A DNA stretch of 64,000 bases from positions 62,001 to 126,000 of the forward strand of contig JBEKBS010000005.1 in NCBI GenBank assembly GCA_050015275.1. The letters run 5' to 3'. The position numbers were made by a program, and so were the translations under genes. Source of the DNA: DATKJS01 sp050015275. GTDB taxonomy: Bacteria; Acidobacteriota; Aminicenantia; Aminicenantales; Saccharicenantaceae. Shown one piece after another: positions 17,343-25,298 of this stretch. The notes under the pieces were generated by a model. The model searched no databases. It was given only the letters and a program-made list of their open reading frames with translations, and was not told where the DNA came from. How positions within the stretch are numbered: the stretch's first letter is position 1; each line of letters starts with the position of its first letter.

Positions 17343-18680
17343 TCACTCGGGCAGCTGCCAGGGCTTCCGGTACGCGTGGCTGAGCAGACGTTCGGCCTCG
17401 GGATCGCCGATGATCGTCTCGGTCGCCGGGTCCCACTTGATCTTCCGGCCGACCTCCATGGCGATGACGCCGAGGTGACCGACGCTGGCGGAACGGTGGG
17501 CCGTTTCGGCCGGCGCGATCGTCCTCGCCCGGCTCCGGACGCAGTCGAGGAAGTTCTGGTAATGGTCCCGGCTCCTGTAGAGGCGCACCTCCTCGGGCCC
17601 GATGATCTCGCGCTTCAAGCTCTCCGGCTCGGTCTCGAACTGGCCGCGGTCGACCCAGATCCAACCATGCTCGCCGATCCATTTCGTCCCGCCCCATATC
17701 TCCTCGTATCCGCCGGCGAGGACCATGGGTGTCCCGTCGGCGTACCTGGCGTTCACGTAATAGCGGGTCGGGCTGTTGTAGATGCCCGACGTCGGGAATT
17801 CGCCCTTGGCCTCGATCTCGACAGGGCCGGTCTCGTCCCAGCCCATGCCCCAGTGGGCGATGTCGAGGTGATGCCCGATCCAATCCATGTATTGGCCGCC
17901 GCCGAAGTCCATGTTCCAGCGCCAGTTCATGTGGACGCGGGCCTTGCAGTAGGGCCACCAGGGGGCGGGGCCGACCCAGAATTCGTAATCGAGGTTCGGA
18001 GGCGGGGGGACGAGAGCTTCCTGACCGAAAGTCCCGGCGAAATCGTAGTGCCCGGAGGGGAGCCCGACCTCGATCTTCCTGACCTTGCCGATCCGGCCAT
18101 TCCGGACGAGCTCGCAGGCCTGGTGGAAGTTCTCGACCGAGCGCTGCCACGAACCCGTTTGCCAGACGCGTGCGTAGCGCCTGGCGGCGTCACATAGGGC
18201 CCGGCCTTCGCGAAGGTTATGGGTCAGCGGTTTCTCCCCGTAGACGTCGAAGCCGGCCCGGAGCGCCGAGATGGCCAGGATCGCGTGCCAGTGGTCGGGG
18301 ACGGCGATCGAGACGGCATCGAGGTCCCTGCGGAGGAAGAGCTCCCGAAAGTCGTGGTAGGTCGCGCAGGCACTGTTCCCGTATTTCTTGTTGACCATGT
18401 CCCGGGCCATGGCCAGCGGCTCCTTGTCGAGGTCGCAGACCGCGACCCATTGGACTTCGGGCTTTTCGAGGAAGCTCGACATGTTTCCTGGGCCCATCAT
18501 GCCGAAGCCGATCCCGGCCATGACGATCCGGTTCGAGGGCGCGACGGCCCCGCCTTTCCCCAGGGCCGCAGCCTTGACGATTGTCGGGAACCCGGCCACC
18601 CCGGCCGCGGCGGCGCCGCCCGTGATCGCGGCCGCCCTCAGGAATTGCCTCCGGTTCATTTTTCTGCGTTTTTCGCTCAT
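17343..18680 (-). CDS. Tat-exported Gfo/Idh/MocA oxidoreductase
   Basis: The 445-residue protein opens with a Tat signal (M-N-R-R-Q-F-L, residues 8-14, then an Ala/Gly-rich core). It then has a Rossmann domain (A-G-I-G-F-G-M-M-G near 55-62), the catalytic E-K-P motif (V-Y-G-E-K-P-L-T-H-N) and the C-terminal block G-G-G-Q-Y-M-D-W-I-G-H-H-L-D-I-A-H-W. This W-rich version is typical of the large Tat-type Gfo families of Planctomycetes, Acidobacteria and Aminicenantes. It likely acts on a periplasmic sugar or glycoside. It lies 10 bp before the HEAT-repeat gene and 91 bp after the SDR gene, with a REP-like element in between. Confidence 0.93.
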   Translation of the reverse strand: MSEKRRKMNRRQFLRAAAITGGAAAAGVAGFPTIVKAAALGKGGAVAPSNRIVMAGIGFGMMGPGNMSSFLEKPEVQWVAVCDLDKEPLAMARDMVNKKYGNSACATYHDFRELFLRRDLDAVSIAVPDHWHAILAISALRAGFDVYGEKPLTHNLREGRALCDAARRYARVWQTGSWQRSVENFHQACELVRNGRIGKVRKIEVGLPSGHYDFAGTFGQEALVPPPPNLDYEFWVGPAPWWPYCKARVHMNWRWNMDFGGGQYMDWIGHHLDIAHWGMGWDETGPVEIEAKGEFPTSGIYNSPTRYYVNARYADGTPMVLAGGYEEIWGGTKWIGEHGWIWVDRGQFETEPESLKREIIGPEEVRLYRSRDHYQNFLDCVRSRARTIAPAETAHRSASVGHLGVIAMEVGRKIKWDPATETIIGDPEAERLLSHAYRKPWQLPE

Positions 18681-18702
18681 CCTTCACTCCTCTCGAATAG
18701 AA

Positions 18703-18755
18703 GGGGTCAAATCTGCCTTTTTTATGCAAACGGCGAATAAGGCCTGTTTGATGCC
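18703..18755. repeat. imperfect inverted repeat, REP-like element
   Basis: The arms at 18703-18722 (GGGGTCAAATCTGCC then a T run) and 18736-18755 match at 14 of 20 positions when one is inverted, with a 13-bp loop. It sits in the 91-bp gap between the SDR gene and the Tat-Gfo gene. It could be a REP-type palindrome of the kind mobilised by IS200-like enzymes, or an attenuating hairpin. No transposase is nearby. Confidence 0.4.
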
Positions 18756-18771
18756 AAGCTCCTTAAGTTCT

Positions 18772-19647
18772 TCACGGATGCATCCGCCATCCGCCCCCCG
18801 CATAGATCAGCTGGCCGGTCAGCCAGCGGGCCTGCCCGGATGCCAGGAAGATGATAACATCGGCGATATCCTCGGGCCTTCCAACCCGGGCCAGAGGCGT
18901 TTTGGCGCCGATGGCCGTCTCCTCGTCGGGGCCGAGCCAGCCGGTCTGGACCGGCCCAGGAGCAACGATGTTGACCGTTATCCCGTACTTGCCGAGCTCG
19001 GCGGCCGCCGAACGGCTGTAGGACTCGAGGGCGTGTTTCGCCGCGGCGTAGCTGACGGCTCCGAAGTGGGCATGGGCCGCGTCCGTCGAGACGTTGATGA
19101 TCCGGCCCCAGTTCACGCCGCGCGCGAGGTAGCGCCGGACATATTCCCCCATCATGAGGGCCGAGGCCCGGGCAATGACAGCATAATGGGCATCCATGGT
19201 CGCCGCGTCGGCCAGGCGCATGCCGTAGGCCTCGTCCGTGACGAGCGCTGGGTCGAACGTTTCTGGGACCCAGTGGGCGTGGTTGTTGACGAGCACGTCG
19301 ACCGGGCCGAGCCGCTGCTCGCACTGGTCAAAGAGCGCGGGCACGCTGGCCGGGTCGGCGAGGTCGGCTTCGGAGCATGCGGCCCGGCCGCCGCGGGCCT
19401 CGATGGCGCGAACGATCGCTTCGGGCGGCTCCTGGCCGACCGCCTCGTAGAACGCCGGCCCGCCTGTCCCGGCCTTCCGCGCCCGGTCCAATTCCGCCTC
19501 GCTCATGCTCGAGGGTCGGCGGAACGAAGTGATAAAAACGGCCGCTCCCTGAGCGGCAAGCGCCCTGGCCGTCGCGGCGCCGATCCCGAGCGGATTGTTG
19601 GCGCCCGTGATCAAGGCGACTTTGCCGTGAAGGCCGGGGTCGATCAT
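18772..19647 (-). CDS. short-chain dehydrogenase/reductase
   Basis: The 291-residue classical SDR has a cofactor loop T-G-A-N-N-P-L-G-I-G-A (14-24), the structural N-N-H-A (N-N-A-G equivalent), a catalytic Ser in I-I-N-V-S-T and Y-A-A-A-K, and a typical P-G-P-V-Q-T after the last strand. A roughly 25-residue insertion after the second strand (S-S-M-S-E-A-E-L-D-R onward) is unusual for the family. There is no export signal, so it is cytoplasmic. It starts 10 bp after the Tat-Gfo gene at 19658-20974 in the same direction. It probably reduces or oxidises a keto-sugar intermediate of this island, but the substrate is not readable. Confidence 0.92.
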   Translation of the reverse strand: MIDPGLHGKVALITGANNPLGIGAATARALAAQGAAVFITSFRRPSSMSEAELDRARKAGTGGPAFYEAVGQEPPEAIVRAIEARGGRAACSEADLADPASVPALFDQCEQRLGPVDVLVNNHAHWVPETFDPALVTDEAYGMRLADAATMDAHYAVIARASALMMGEYVRRYLARGVNWGRIINVSTDAAHAHFGAVSYAAAKHALESYSRSAAAELGKYGITVNIVAPGPVQTGWLGPDEETAIGAKTPLARVGRPEDIADVIIFLASGQARWLTGQLIYAGGGWRMHP

Positions 19648-19657
19648 GTTCGTTTCA

Positions 19658-20974
19658 TTAAACCAGCGGCGTCTTGCCGGGCACGGCGACCGGGTCGACC
19701 GGGTTCGGGCCGAACTCGTACTTCGCCGGCGAGAGGTCGAGCTTCGAGGCGTTCATGGCCCAGTCCCAGCTGATGGCGCGCCCCGTGTAGGCGCTCATCC
19801 GGCCCATGATGGCGCAGAGCGTGCTCTCGGCGACGCGCTTGCCCTCGTTGAGGGGTTTACCGGCGCGGATGCTGGCGATGAGGTCGGTGTGCTCGACGAC
19901 GTACGGGTTGGGCTCGTCGGCCTCGAACTTCCAGGGGTTGGCCCCACCGATCTCGCCGTAGCCGAAAGCGTATCCCTTCGTCCCGACGACCTTCTCCTCG
20001 ACGCGGTCGGCGCAGCCGGGCGTCTGGCGGCACATGCTCATGACCCGGACGCCGTTCGGGTACTCGAACTCGACGGCGAAGTGGTCGAAGATGTTGCCGT
20101 ACTCGGGGGCCGTCCGGACCTGGCGGCCGCCCATGCCCATGACCTTAACCGGCGTCGCGCCAAAGGCCCAGTTCATGACGTCGATGTTGTGGACGTGCTG
20201 CTCGACGATGTGGTCGCCCGAGGTCCAGCTGAAATACAGCCAGTTCCGGCACTGCCACTCCATTTCGGACATCTCCGGCGTCTTCTTGATGACCCAGAGG
20301 TCACCCTGATTCCAGTAGCACTGGCCTCCGACGAGCTCGCCGATGGCGCCGTCGTGGATGCGCTTCATGACTTCGAGGTATTTTTTCTGGTGGCGGCGCT
20401 GGGTGCCGGCGACGATGGCCAGGCCCTTCGTCGCGGCGAGCTCCGAGCTGGCGATGACAGAGCGGATGCCGACCGGGTCGACCGCGACCGGCTTCTCCAT
20501 GAAGACGTTCTTGCCGGCCTCGACCGCTGCCTTGAGGTGGACGGGCCGGAAGCCGGGCGGGGCGGCCGTGACGATGTAGTTGATGTCCTTGATGGCGAGG
20601 AGCTTCTGGTAGCCGTCGAGGCCGGAGAAGCAGCGCTCGGGCTTGACCTTGAGCGCGGCCGGGACCTTCTCGCGGAGCGTCTTGAGCGAGCCGTCGATGC
20701 GGTCCTGGAACGGGTCGAAGAGGGCCAGGATCTCGACCCCTGGCGAGGAGTTGACGGCGTCGACGGCCGCGCCCGTGCCGCGCCCGCCGCAGCCGATGAC
20801 GCCGATGTGGATGGTGTCCGATCCGGCAGCGTAAAGCCCGAGGTTCCCGGGGATGGCGGCGGCGAGCGACGCCGCGGCCGACGTCATAATGAAATCGCGC
20901 CGGGTGATGCCCGGCCCATGGCCGTTGCCATTTCCGTTATTACCGTTTTGGTCCGTTTTGATATTGTCGATCAT
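19658..20974 (-). CDS. Tat-exported Gfo/Idh/MocA oxidoreductase
   Basis: The ATG at 20974, with GGAAGGA upstream, gives 438 residues. After a curious Asn/Gly-rich leader (residues 9-20, N-G-N repeats) comes a Tat motif T-R-R-D-F-I (24-29) and an Ala-rich core. The Rossmann loop is G-V-I-G-C-G-G-R-G (58-66), the catalytic motif E-K-P follows (V-F-M-E-K-P-V-A-V-D), and the C-terminal block has W-T-S-G-D-H-I-V-E-Q-H-V-H-N-I-D-V-M-N-W. This is the common large exported Gfo type. It is the middle gene of isomerase-Gfo-SDR (gaps 14 and 10 bp), so substrate handling probably begins outside the cytoplasm with this enzyme and the Tat-exported TIM barrel. Confidence 0.94.
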   Translation of the reverse strand: MIDNIKTDQNGNNGNGNGHGPGITRRDFIMTSAAASLAAAIPGNLGLYAAGSDTIHIGVIGCGGRGTGAAVDAVNSSPGVEILALFDPFQDRIDGSLKTLREKVPAALKVKPERCFSGLDGYQKLLAIKDINYIVTAAPPGFRPVHLKAAVEAGKNVFMEKPVAVDPVGIRSVIASSELAATKGLAIVAGTQRRHQKKYLEVMKRIHDGAIGELVGGQCYWNQGDLWVIKKTPEMSEMEWQCRNWLYFSWTSGDHIVEQHVHNIDVMNWAFGATPVKVMGMGGRQVRTAPEYGNIFDHFAVEFEYPNGVRVMSMCRQTPGCADRVEEKVVGTKGYAFGYGEIGGANPWKFEADEPNPYVVEHTDLIASIRAGKPLNEGKRVAESTLCAIMGRMSAYTGRAISWDWAMNASKLDLSPAKYEFGPNPVDPVAVPGKTPLV

Positions 20975-20988
20975 ATCTTCCTTCCCTA

Positions 20989-21921
20989 TTAAAACGAGTC
21001 GGCGGCGCGATAGGCCTCGATGACGGCCTTCTCGCCTTCCTTGCCCGGCCTGCTGTTGCCGTGCTCCATGCACAGGACGCCCTGGTAGCCCTTGGCGTGG
21101 ATGTGCTTGAAGATGTTCTTGAAGTTGAGCTCGCCCGTTCCCGGCTCCTTGCGCCCCGGCGTGTCGCCGAGATGGAAGGCCCCGATCTCTTCCCAGCTGG
21201 CGTCGATGTTAGGGATGATGTTTCCCTCGGTGATCTGCTGATGATAGATGTCGTCGACGATCTTGCAGCTCGGGCTGCCCACGGCCCGGCAGATCTGGTA
21301 GGCCTGGGCCATCTTGGTCAGGAACAGGCCCGGGTGGTTCTTGGGGTTGAGGGGCTCGATGACGATGACGAGGCCCGCCGGCTCGCACACGCCCGCGCAC
21401 CACTTGAGGTTCTCGATGACATTGGCCGTCTGGTAGTCCCAATCGAGGCTCTCATCGTAGCGGCCCGGAACGACCAGGGTCCATCGGCCGTTTGTCCGTT
21501 TGGCGGTTTCGATGGCCGTTCTGAGCTTCCCGGATATCATGTCCCGGACGGCCTTGTCCTTCGCGACGAACGTCTTCACCGAAAAATCCGCGTAGGCGAC
21601 GAACGGGCCGAGGGACATTCCGAGCCGGGCCATCTGTTTCGCGATGGCCTCTTGTTCAGGAGCGGGCCGCCCCATGAGTCCGTTGTCGAACATGGCCCGG
21701 AAGCCCTGGTCGGCCATGAACTTGAGCTGGTCGGCGGGATTCTTGCCGGCCTGCCCTTCGAACATGCCCAGGGGCGGAGCGTACTTGAGCTTGAACGGCG
21801 CCGGGCCTTTATTCTCCGGGCTCGTTTGTCCCTTCAGCCCCGGGGCGGTCATGGACAGGGCCGCCGCTCCCAGGGCGGCGTCCTTGAGGAAATCGCGACG
21901 CGACGGGTAGCTTTTACTCAT
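20989..21921 (-). CDS. Tat-exported hydroxypyruvate isomerase-like TIM barrel
   Basis: The ATG at 21921 (AGGAGG 7 nt upstream) gives 310 residues. The N terminus carries S-R-R-D-F-L (7-12) and a hydrophobic Ala/Leu stretch, a twin-arginine signal, which is unusual for this cytoplasmic-type enzyme family. The catalytic domain shows the metal-ligand series of xylose isomerase-like barrels: V-I-V-I-E-P-L-N, K-I-V-D-D-I-Y-H, G-A-F-H-L-G-D and L-C-M-E-H-G. Relatives isomerise hydroxypyruvate, epimerise keto-sugars or cleave keto-glycosides. It is the first gene of the 13.6-kb minus-strand sugar-redox island and has its own promoter at 21949-21977. Confidence 0.92.
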   Translation of the reverse strand: MSKSYPSRRDFLKDAALGAAALSMTAPGLKGQTSPENKGPAPFKLKYAPPLGMFEGQAGKNPADQLKFMADQGFRAMFDNGLMGRPAPEQEAIAKQMARLGMSLGPFVAYADFSVKTFVAKDKAVRDMISGKLRTAIETAKRTNGRWTLVVPGRYDESLDWDYQTANVIENLKWCAGVCEPAGLVIVIEPLNPKNHPGLFLTKMAQAYQICRAVGSPSCKIVDDIYHQQITEGNIIPNIDASWEEIGAFHLGDTPGRKEPGTGELNFKNIFKHIHAKGYQGVLCMEHGNSRPGKEGEKAVIEAYRAADSF

Positions 21922-21948
21922 GCGGTCCCTCCTTTCCACATCGGGCGA

Positions 21949-21977
21949 ATTCTATTAAATATTTCGGTGACATACAA
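21949..21977 (-). promoter_or_regulatory. promoter of the sugar-redox island
   Basis: On the minus strand, TTGTAT (21972-21977), a 17-bp spacer and TAGAAT (21949-21954) lie about 28 bp before the ATG of the Tat-exported isomerase. The -35 falls inside one copy of the repeat described at 21961-22080, so that repeat could influence expression of the island. Confidence 0.5.
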
Positions 21978-22080
21978 CTAATTACCGAAATAGCCCCCGC
22001 GGAGGAGGGCTTGGCCGACGAGACCTAATTCGGGTTGATTTTAAGTGGTAAATTAGGTAATTAGTTGTGTGTCACCGAAT
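21961..22080. repeat. two inverted copies of a dispersed repeat
   Basis: One copy (21961-21991) has perfect 8-bp ends ATTTCGGT and ACCGAAAT around a 15-bp centre. The second (about 22052-22080) lies in reverse orientation; a 24-bp core (starting TTCGGTGACA, ending AATTACC) differs at one position. They stand between the divergent isomerase and lipocalin genes. A third, weaker copy follows the lipocalin gene at about 22664-22693. Dispersed REP-like element or shared operator are both possible. Confidence 0.65.
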
Positions 22081-22098
22081 TAGAAATAGGGAGAAACT

Positions 22099-22638
22099 AT
22101 GAAAATGGGGATCGTTCTAGGCCTTCTCATCTTTGCGGGGATCGCCGCGGTCGGCCGTGCCGTTGCCGAGACCAAGTCCCTCGAAGTCGTCCCGTTCGTC
22201 GATATCCAGAGATACCTCGGGACCTGGCATGAGATCGCGACCATCCCCCAGCGCTTTCAAAAGGGCTGTGTCGGCGTCACGGCCCAATACTCGCTCCGGA
22301 AGGACGGGGCGATCGAGGTCGTCAACACCTGCCGGCAGGGGACGCTCGACGGACAAGTCCGGGCGGTTCATGGCAAGGCCTGGGTCGTCGACAAGAAGAC
22401 CAACGCCAAGCTCAGGGTCCGCTTCTTCTGGCCTTTTTCCGGCGCCTATTGGGTCATCGGGCTCGACGCGGATTATCAATGGGCCATTGTCGGCCACCCG
22501 AACCGGAATTATCTCTGGATCCTGAGCCGGACGCCGCGGATGGACGACGCCCTCTACGAAGAGCTCCTCAAGCTGATCGCGGCCAAGGGATACGACCTGG
22601 CCATGATCAAGAAAAGCCTCCAGCCAGCAGGAGGATGA
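22099..22638 (+). CDS. blc: bacterial lipocalin (Blc-like)
   Basis: The 179-residue protein has a signal peptide (hydrophobic core 3-18, cleavage near A-V-A-E). Its mature part starts with the lipocalin motif: Y-L-G-T-W-H-E-I at 39-46, the invariant G-x-W, followed by Q-R-F-Q-K-G-C and V-T-A-Q-Y-S-L. The later Y-W-V-I-G-L-D-A-D-Y and Y-L-W-I-L-S-R are the conserved C-terminal strands. Most Blc proteins are outer-membrane lipoproteins; here no lipobox Cys is present in the signal region, so it is probably soluble in the periplasm. It binds fatty acids or lysophospholipids in known members. It is flanked on both sides by copies of the repeat at 21961-22080. Confidence 0.93.
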   Translation: MKMGIVLGLLIFAGIAAVGRAVAETKSLEVVPFVDIQRYLGTWHEIATIPQRFQKGCVGVTAQYSLRKDGAIEVVNTCRQGTLDGQVRAVHGKAWVVDKKTNAKLRVRFFWPFSGAYWVIGLDADYQWAIVGHPNRNYLWILSRTPRMDDALYEELLKLIAAKGYDLAMIKKSLQPAGG

Positions 22639-22663
22639 TGTCCGAGGCCTTCATGAATTCATA

Positions 22664-22693
22664 TTCCTGTGACACATAACTCATTATCGAAAT
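22664..22693. repeat. third, degenerate copy of the lipocalin-flanking repeat
   Basis: The stretch reads TGTGACACATAACTC then ATTATCGAAAT, matching the 21961-21991 copy in the same orientation with several substitutions. It lies between two convergent genes, where an operator would make little sense. This favours a dispersed repeat over a regulatory site for the family. Confidence 0.45.
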
Positions 22694-22699
22694 CTCCCC

Positions 22700-22744
22700 C
22701 CAAAGAAGAAACGCCCCCGCCAACGGTTCTTTTCGGCGGCGGGC
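22700..22744 (-). terminator. Rho-independent terminator
   Basis: Read on the minus strand, just after the stop codon at 22746, GCCCGCCGCC pairs with GGCGGGGGC across a 13-nt loop and is followed by GTTTCTTCTTT. The stem has one or two mismatches. It should end the transcript of the exported-protein gene at 22746-23201. Confidence 0.6.
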
Positions 22745-22745
22745 C

Positions 22746-23201
22746 CTAGTCGCGCAAGTTGTTGATGATCGCCTTCAGTGTATCGTTCTCGTCCTTCATG
22801 ATATCGGAGATCGTCTGGATGAACTGCTGCTCCTTCTGCATCGTGTCCTGCAGGGCAAGCTGGTCCATCTGGGTCATGTCCGAGATCGCTTCGGCGAAGG
22901 CCAGGGCCATCAAAAGATGGAGCTCTCTTTCCGGCACCCGCTTGAAGCGGGCCCTAAGGTCCTCGGACGAGAATCTGTAGAGCCTGCAATTCCGGCCGCA
23001 GCCCGCGAGATATTTCCTGAAAGCTACGGCCGAAGCGCTGATCTTGGCCCTGACCTGCGGTGCCGTGTGAGAGATGAGCGCGGCGTGGACCTCGAGGGCT
23101 CTTCTCCTGGTGGTTTCGAAAGCATTCTGGGACTTCGCCGCCTGGACCGTTCCGACGACGAATAACCCGACCATAAGGCCGATCACCAACTTCATTTTCA
23201 T
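22746..23201 (-). CDS. small exported protein of unknown function
   Basis: The protein has 151 residues from the ATG at 23201, with a signal peptide (hydrophobic core 5-18, cleavage near V-Q-A-A). The mature part is helical. It contains a Cys pair spaced C-x-x-x-C (A-G-C-G-R-N-C-R-L-Y-R-F) and a Met/Gln-rich C-terminal helix with D-M-T-Q-M-D-Q and Q-D-T-M-Q-K-E-Q-Q. No ribosome-binding site precedes the ATG, but a TGTGCTATATT -10 element ends 6 nt before it, so the mRNA is probably leaderless. I do not recognise the family. The gene ends with a good terminator and stands alone. Confidence 0.75.
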   Translation of the reverse strand: MKMKLVIGLMVGLFVVGTVQAAKSQNAFETTRRRALEVHAALISHTAPQVRAKISASAVAFRKYLAGCGRNCRLYRFSSEDLRARFKRVPERELHLLMALAFAEAISDMTQMDQLALQDTMQKEQQFIQTISDIMKDENDTLKAIINNLRD

Positions 23202-23207
23202 GCGAAC

Positions 23208-23237
23208 AATATAGCACAAGGGAAACGGACCCGTCAC
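23208..23237 (-). promoter_or_regulatory. promoter abutting the start codon (leaderless transcript)
   Basis: On the minus strand, the extended -10 TGTGCTATATT has its hexamer at 23208-23213, with a GTGACG-like -35 near 23232-23237 at 18 bp. Only 6 nt separate the -10 from the ATG at 23201, which places transcription start at or next to the start codon. Confidence 0.55.
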
Positions 23238-25291
23238 GCGCCGCCGGTCCGGAGAATTCGGTCAAGCCCTTCGGCGGTCGTGACCGGCTTGAGGCAGCGG
23301 CCGCCCGTGCAAACGTAGGCGGCGGACGCGCCGTCGACTTCCCGCATGTCCTTTGTGAACGGAGCGAGCTTTTCGATCCTGGACGCGCCCTTTCCCGCGG
23401 GCTTGAAAAGGACGACCGCGTTCGGGAGATAAGCCCTATTGACCGACGCTAAAAGCGCCTTTGTCCCGTCGTCATCGGCCCGCCCGACAACCACGATCTC
23501 CGTGGCCGGCCCGAAGGCATAGTCCAACCCGCTGAGGAACCCGGTGTGGGCCCTCGGATCCAGCCCGGCTTGGTCCGCGAAGTCGGCGGCCACCCGGCCA
23601 GCGGCCTCTTCCATATCCCGGCGTCCGGTCAACCGGGCCAGGCGGAGGAGGTTCATCAGCATGACCGAATTCCCGGAAGGAAGGGCGCCGTCGTAGAACG
23701 ACTTCATCCGGACGGGAAGCTCGGAACCGGCGGGAACGGCGAAAAATCCGCCGTCCTCCCGGTCCGCGAAGTCGGCCAGGGCGGTCCCTGCGAGCTCGAG
23801 GGCGCTTTCAAGATAGCCCGGATCGAATCCAGCCTGGTAAAGCTCGATGAGGCCCCTGATGAAAAAGGCGTAATCGTCGAGGAAAGCCGGGACGCTGGCT
23901 TCCCCCTCCATGAAGGCATGGAACAGCCGTCCGCCCGGACCGCGCATCCTTTCGAGGACGAACCGGGCCGCTCCGTCTGCGGTTTTGAGGAATCGGGCTT
24001 CGCCGATGGCCCGGGCGGCGCGGGCGAGGGCGCCGATCGCGAGCCCGTTCCAGTCGGCCAGGATCTTCATGTCCTTAAAAGGACGGATCCTTTTTTTCCG
24101 GGCCAGAAAGAGCTCGTGGCGGATGGCCTTCAATGGATTCCCGGACCCTCCCGTCCGGTCCAGATGGAGGATGTTCCGTCCGTCCGGGCGCCCCCCCGGT
24201 TCTGCGAAATTCCCTTCCGGCCGGACGTTGAAAACATCGATGGCAAGACGGGCCTCCTGATCGTCCAGGGCCTGTCGGACCTCTTCATCCGTCCAGACAT
24301 AGAACCGCCCCTCTTCGCCTTCCGAATCGGCATCCTCGGCCGAGTAAAATCCTCCCTCCGGCGAGGTCAGGTCCCTGAGGACGTATTGCAGGGTCTCGGC
24401 CGCGGTCCCCTTGTATTCCGGCTTCCCCGTCGCCAGGAAGGCCTCCGCGTAGACCTCGGCCAGCAGGGCCTGGTCATAGAGCATTTTCTCAAAATGGGGG
24501 ACCAGCCAGACGGCGTCCGTCGAGTACCGGTGGAAGCCGAACCCCAAATGATCCCAGATGCCGCCCCGCCTCATGGCCTGAAGAGTCCCTTCGGCCATGG
24601 CCAGGGCCGTGGCATTTCCCGTCCGCCTCCGATATCTCAGAAGAAACTCCAGGTGATGGGGGGCGGGAAACTTCGGCGCGCTCCCGAAGCCGCCGCACTT
24701 CGCGTCGAAATCCGCCTCAAGATCATGGAACGCCCGGTCAAAAACCTGTGGCGCACGCTCAGGCCGACCGGATGCCTGGCCAGCCGCCCGCGATCGGGCC
24801 CCGCGGACCGCCTCGATGATCCCGTCGGCCGAACGAAGGATCTCGTCCCGCCGCGTCCGCCAGGCTTCCCCGATCCGCGGGATAAGCTCCATCAGTCCGG
24901 GGCGTCCCCAGCGCCTCTCCTTCGGGAAGTACGTCCCGGCGAAGAAAGGCCGCTGATCCGGGGTTATCACGACCGTCAGCGGCCAGCCGCCCGCGCCCGT
25001 CAGGGCCTGGCCGACGCTCATGAAGTAGTCGTCGAGGTCGGGGCGTTCCTCCCGGTCCACCTTGACGCAGACAAACGTCCCGTTGAGGAGCCGGGCGACC
25101 TCCTCGTCGGCGAAGGATTCCCTCTCCATGACATGGCACCAGTGGCACGTCGAATAGCCGATGGAGAGGAAGACGGGCTTGTCCTCAAGACGCGCCCTCT
25201 CGAAGGCCTCGTCGCCCCACGGATACCAGTCGACGGGGTTGCCCGCGTGCTGGCGCAGGTAGGGGCTTTTCTCCCGGCTCAGGCGGTTCAT
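23234..25291 (-). CDS. thioredoxin-domain protein of the YyaL/DUF255 family
   Basis: The 685-residue protein starts with the highly conserved S-P-Y-L-R-Q-H-A-G-N-P-V-D-W-Y-P-W-G. The thioredoxin-like domain carries C-H-W-C-H (49-53) in place of the usual C-G-P-C. The C-terminal two thirds form an (alpha/alpha)6-barrel-like region resembling N-acylglucosamine epimerases and cellobiose epimerases (for example L-G-F-G-F-H-R-Y-S-T-D and P-H-F-E-K-M-L-Y-D-Q-A). Length matches the family (about 680). The molecular function of YyaL/SPATA20 proteins is not established. There is no signal peptide. It follows the S9 peptidase gene by 7 bp, so the two form an operon. Confidence 0.95.
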   Translation of the reverse strand: MNRLSREKSPYLRQHAGNPVDWYPWGDEAFERARLEDKPVFLSIGYSTCHWCHVMERESFADEEVARLLNGTFVCVKVDREERPDLDDYFMSVGQALTGAGGWPLTVVITPDQRPFFAGTYFPKERRWGRPGLMELIPRIGEAWRTRRDEILRSADGIIEAVRGARSRAAGQASGRPERAPQVFDRAFHDLEADFDAKCGGFGSAPKFPAPHHLEFLLRYRRRTGNATALAMAEGTLQAMRRGGIWDHLGFGFHRYSTDAVWLVPHFEKMLYDQALLAEVYAEAFLATGKPEYKGTAAETLQYVLRDLTSPEGGFYSAEDADSEGEEGRFYVWTDEEVRQALDDQEARLAIDVFNVRPEGNFAEPGGRPDGRNILHLDRTGGSGNPLKAIRHELFLARKKRIRPFKDMKILADWNGLAIGALARAARAIGEARFLKTADGAARFVLERMRGPGGRLFHAFMEGEASVPAFLDDYAFFIRGLIELYQAGFDPGYLESALELAGTALADFADREDGGFFAVPAGSELPVRMKSFYDGALPSGNSVMLMNLLRLARLTGRRDMEEAAGRVAADFADQAGLDPRAHTGFLSGLDYAFGPATEIVVVGRADDDGTKALLASVNRAYLPNAVVLFKPAGKGASRIEKLAPFTKDMREVDGASAAYVCTGGRCLKPVTTAEGLDRILRTGGA

Positions 25292-25298
25292 GAGGGCC

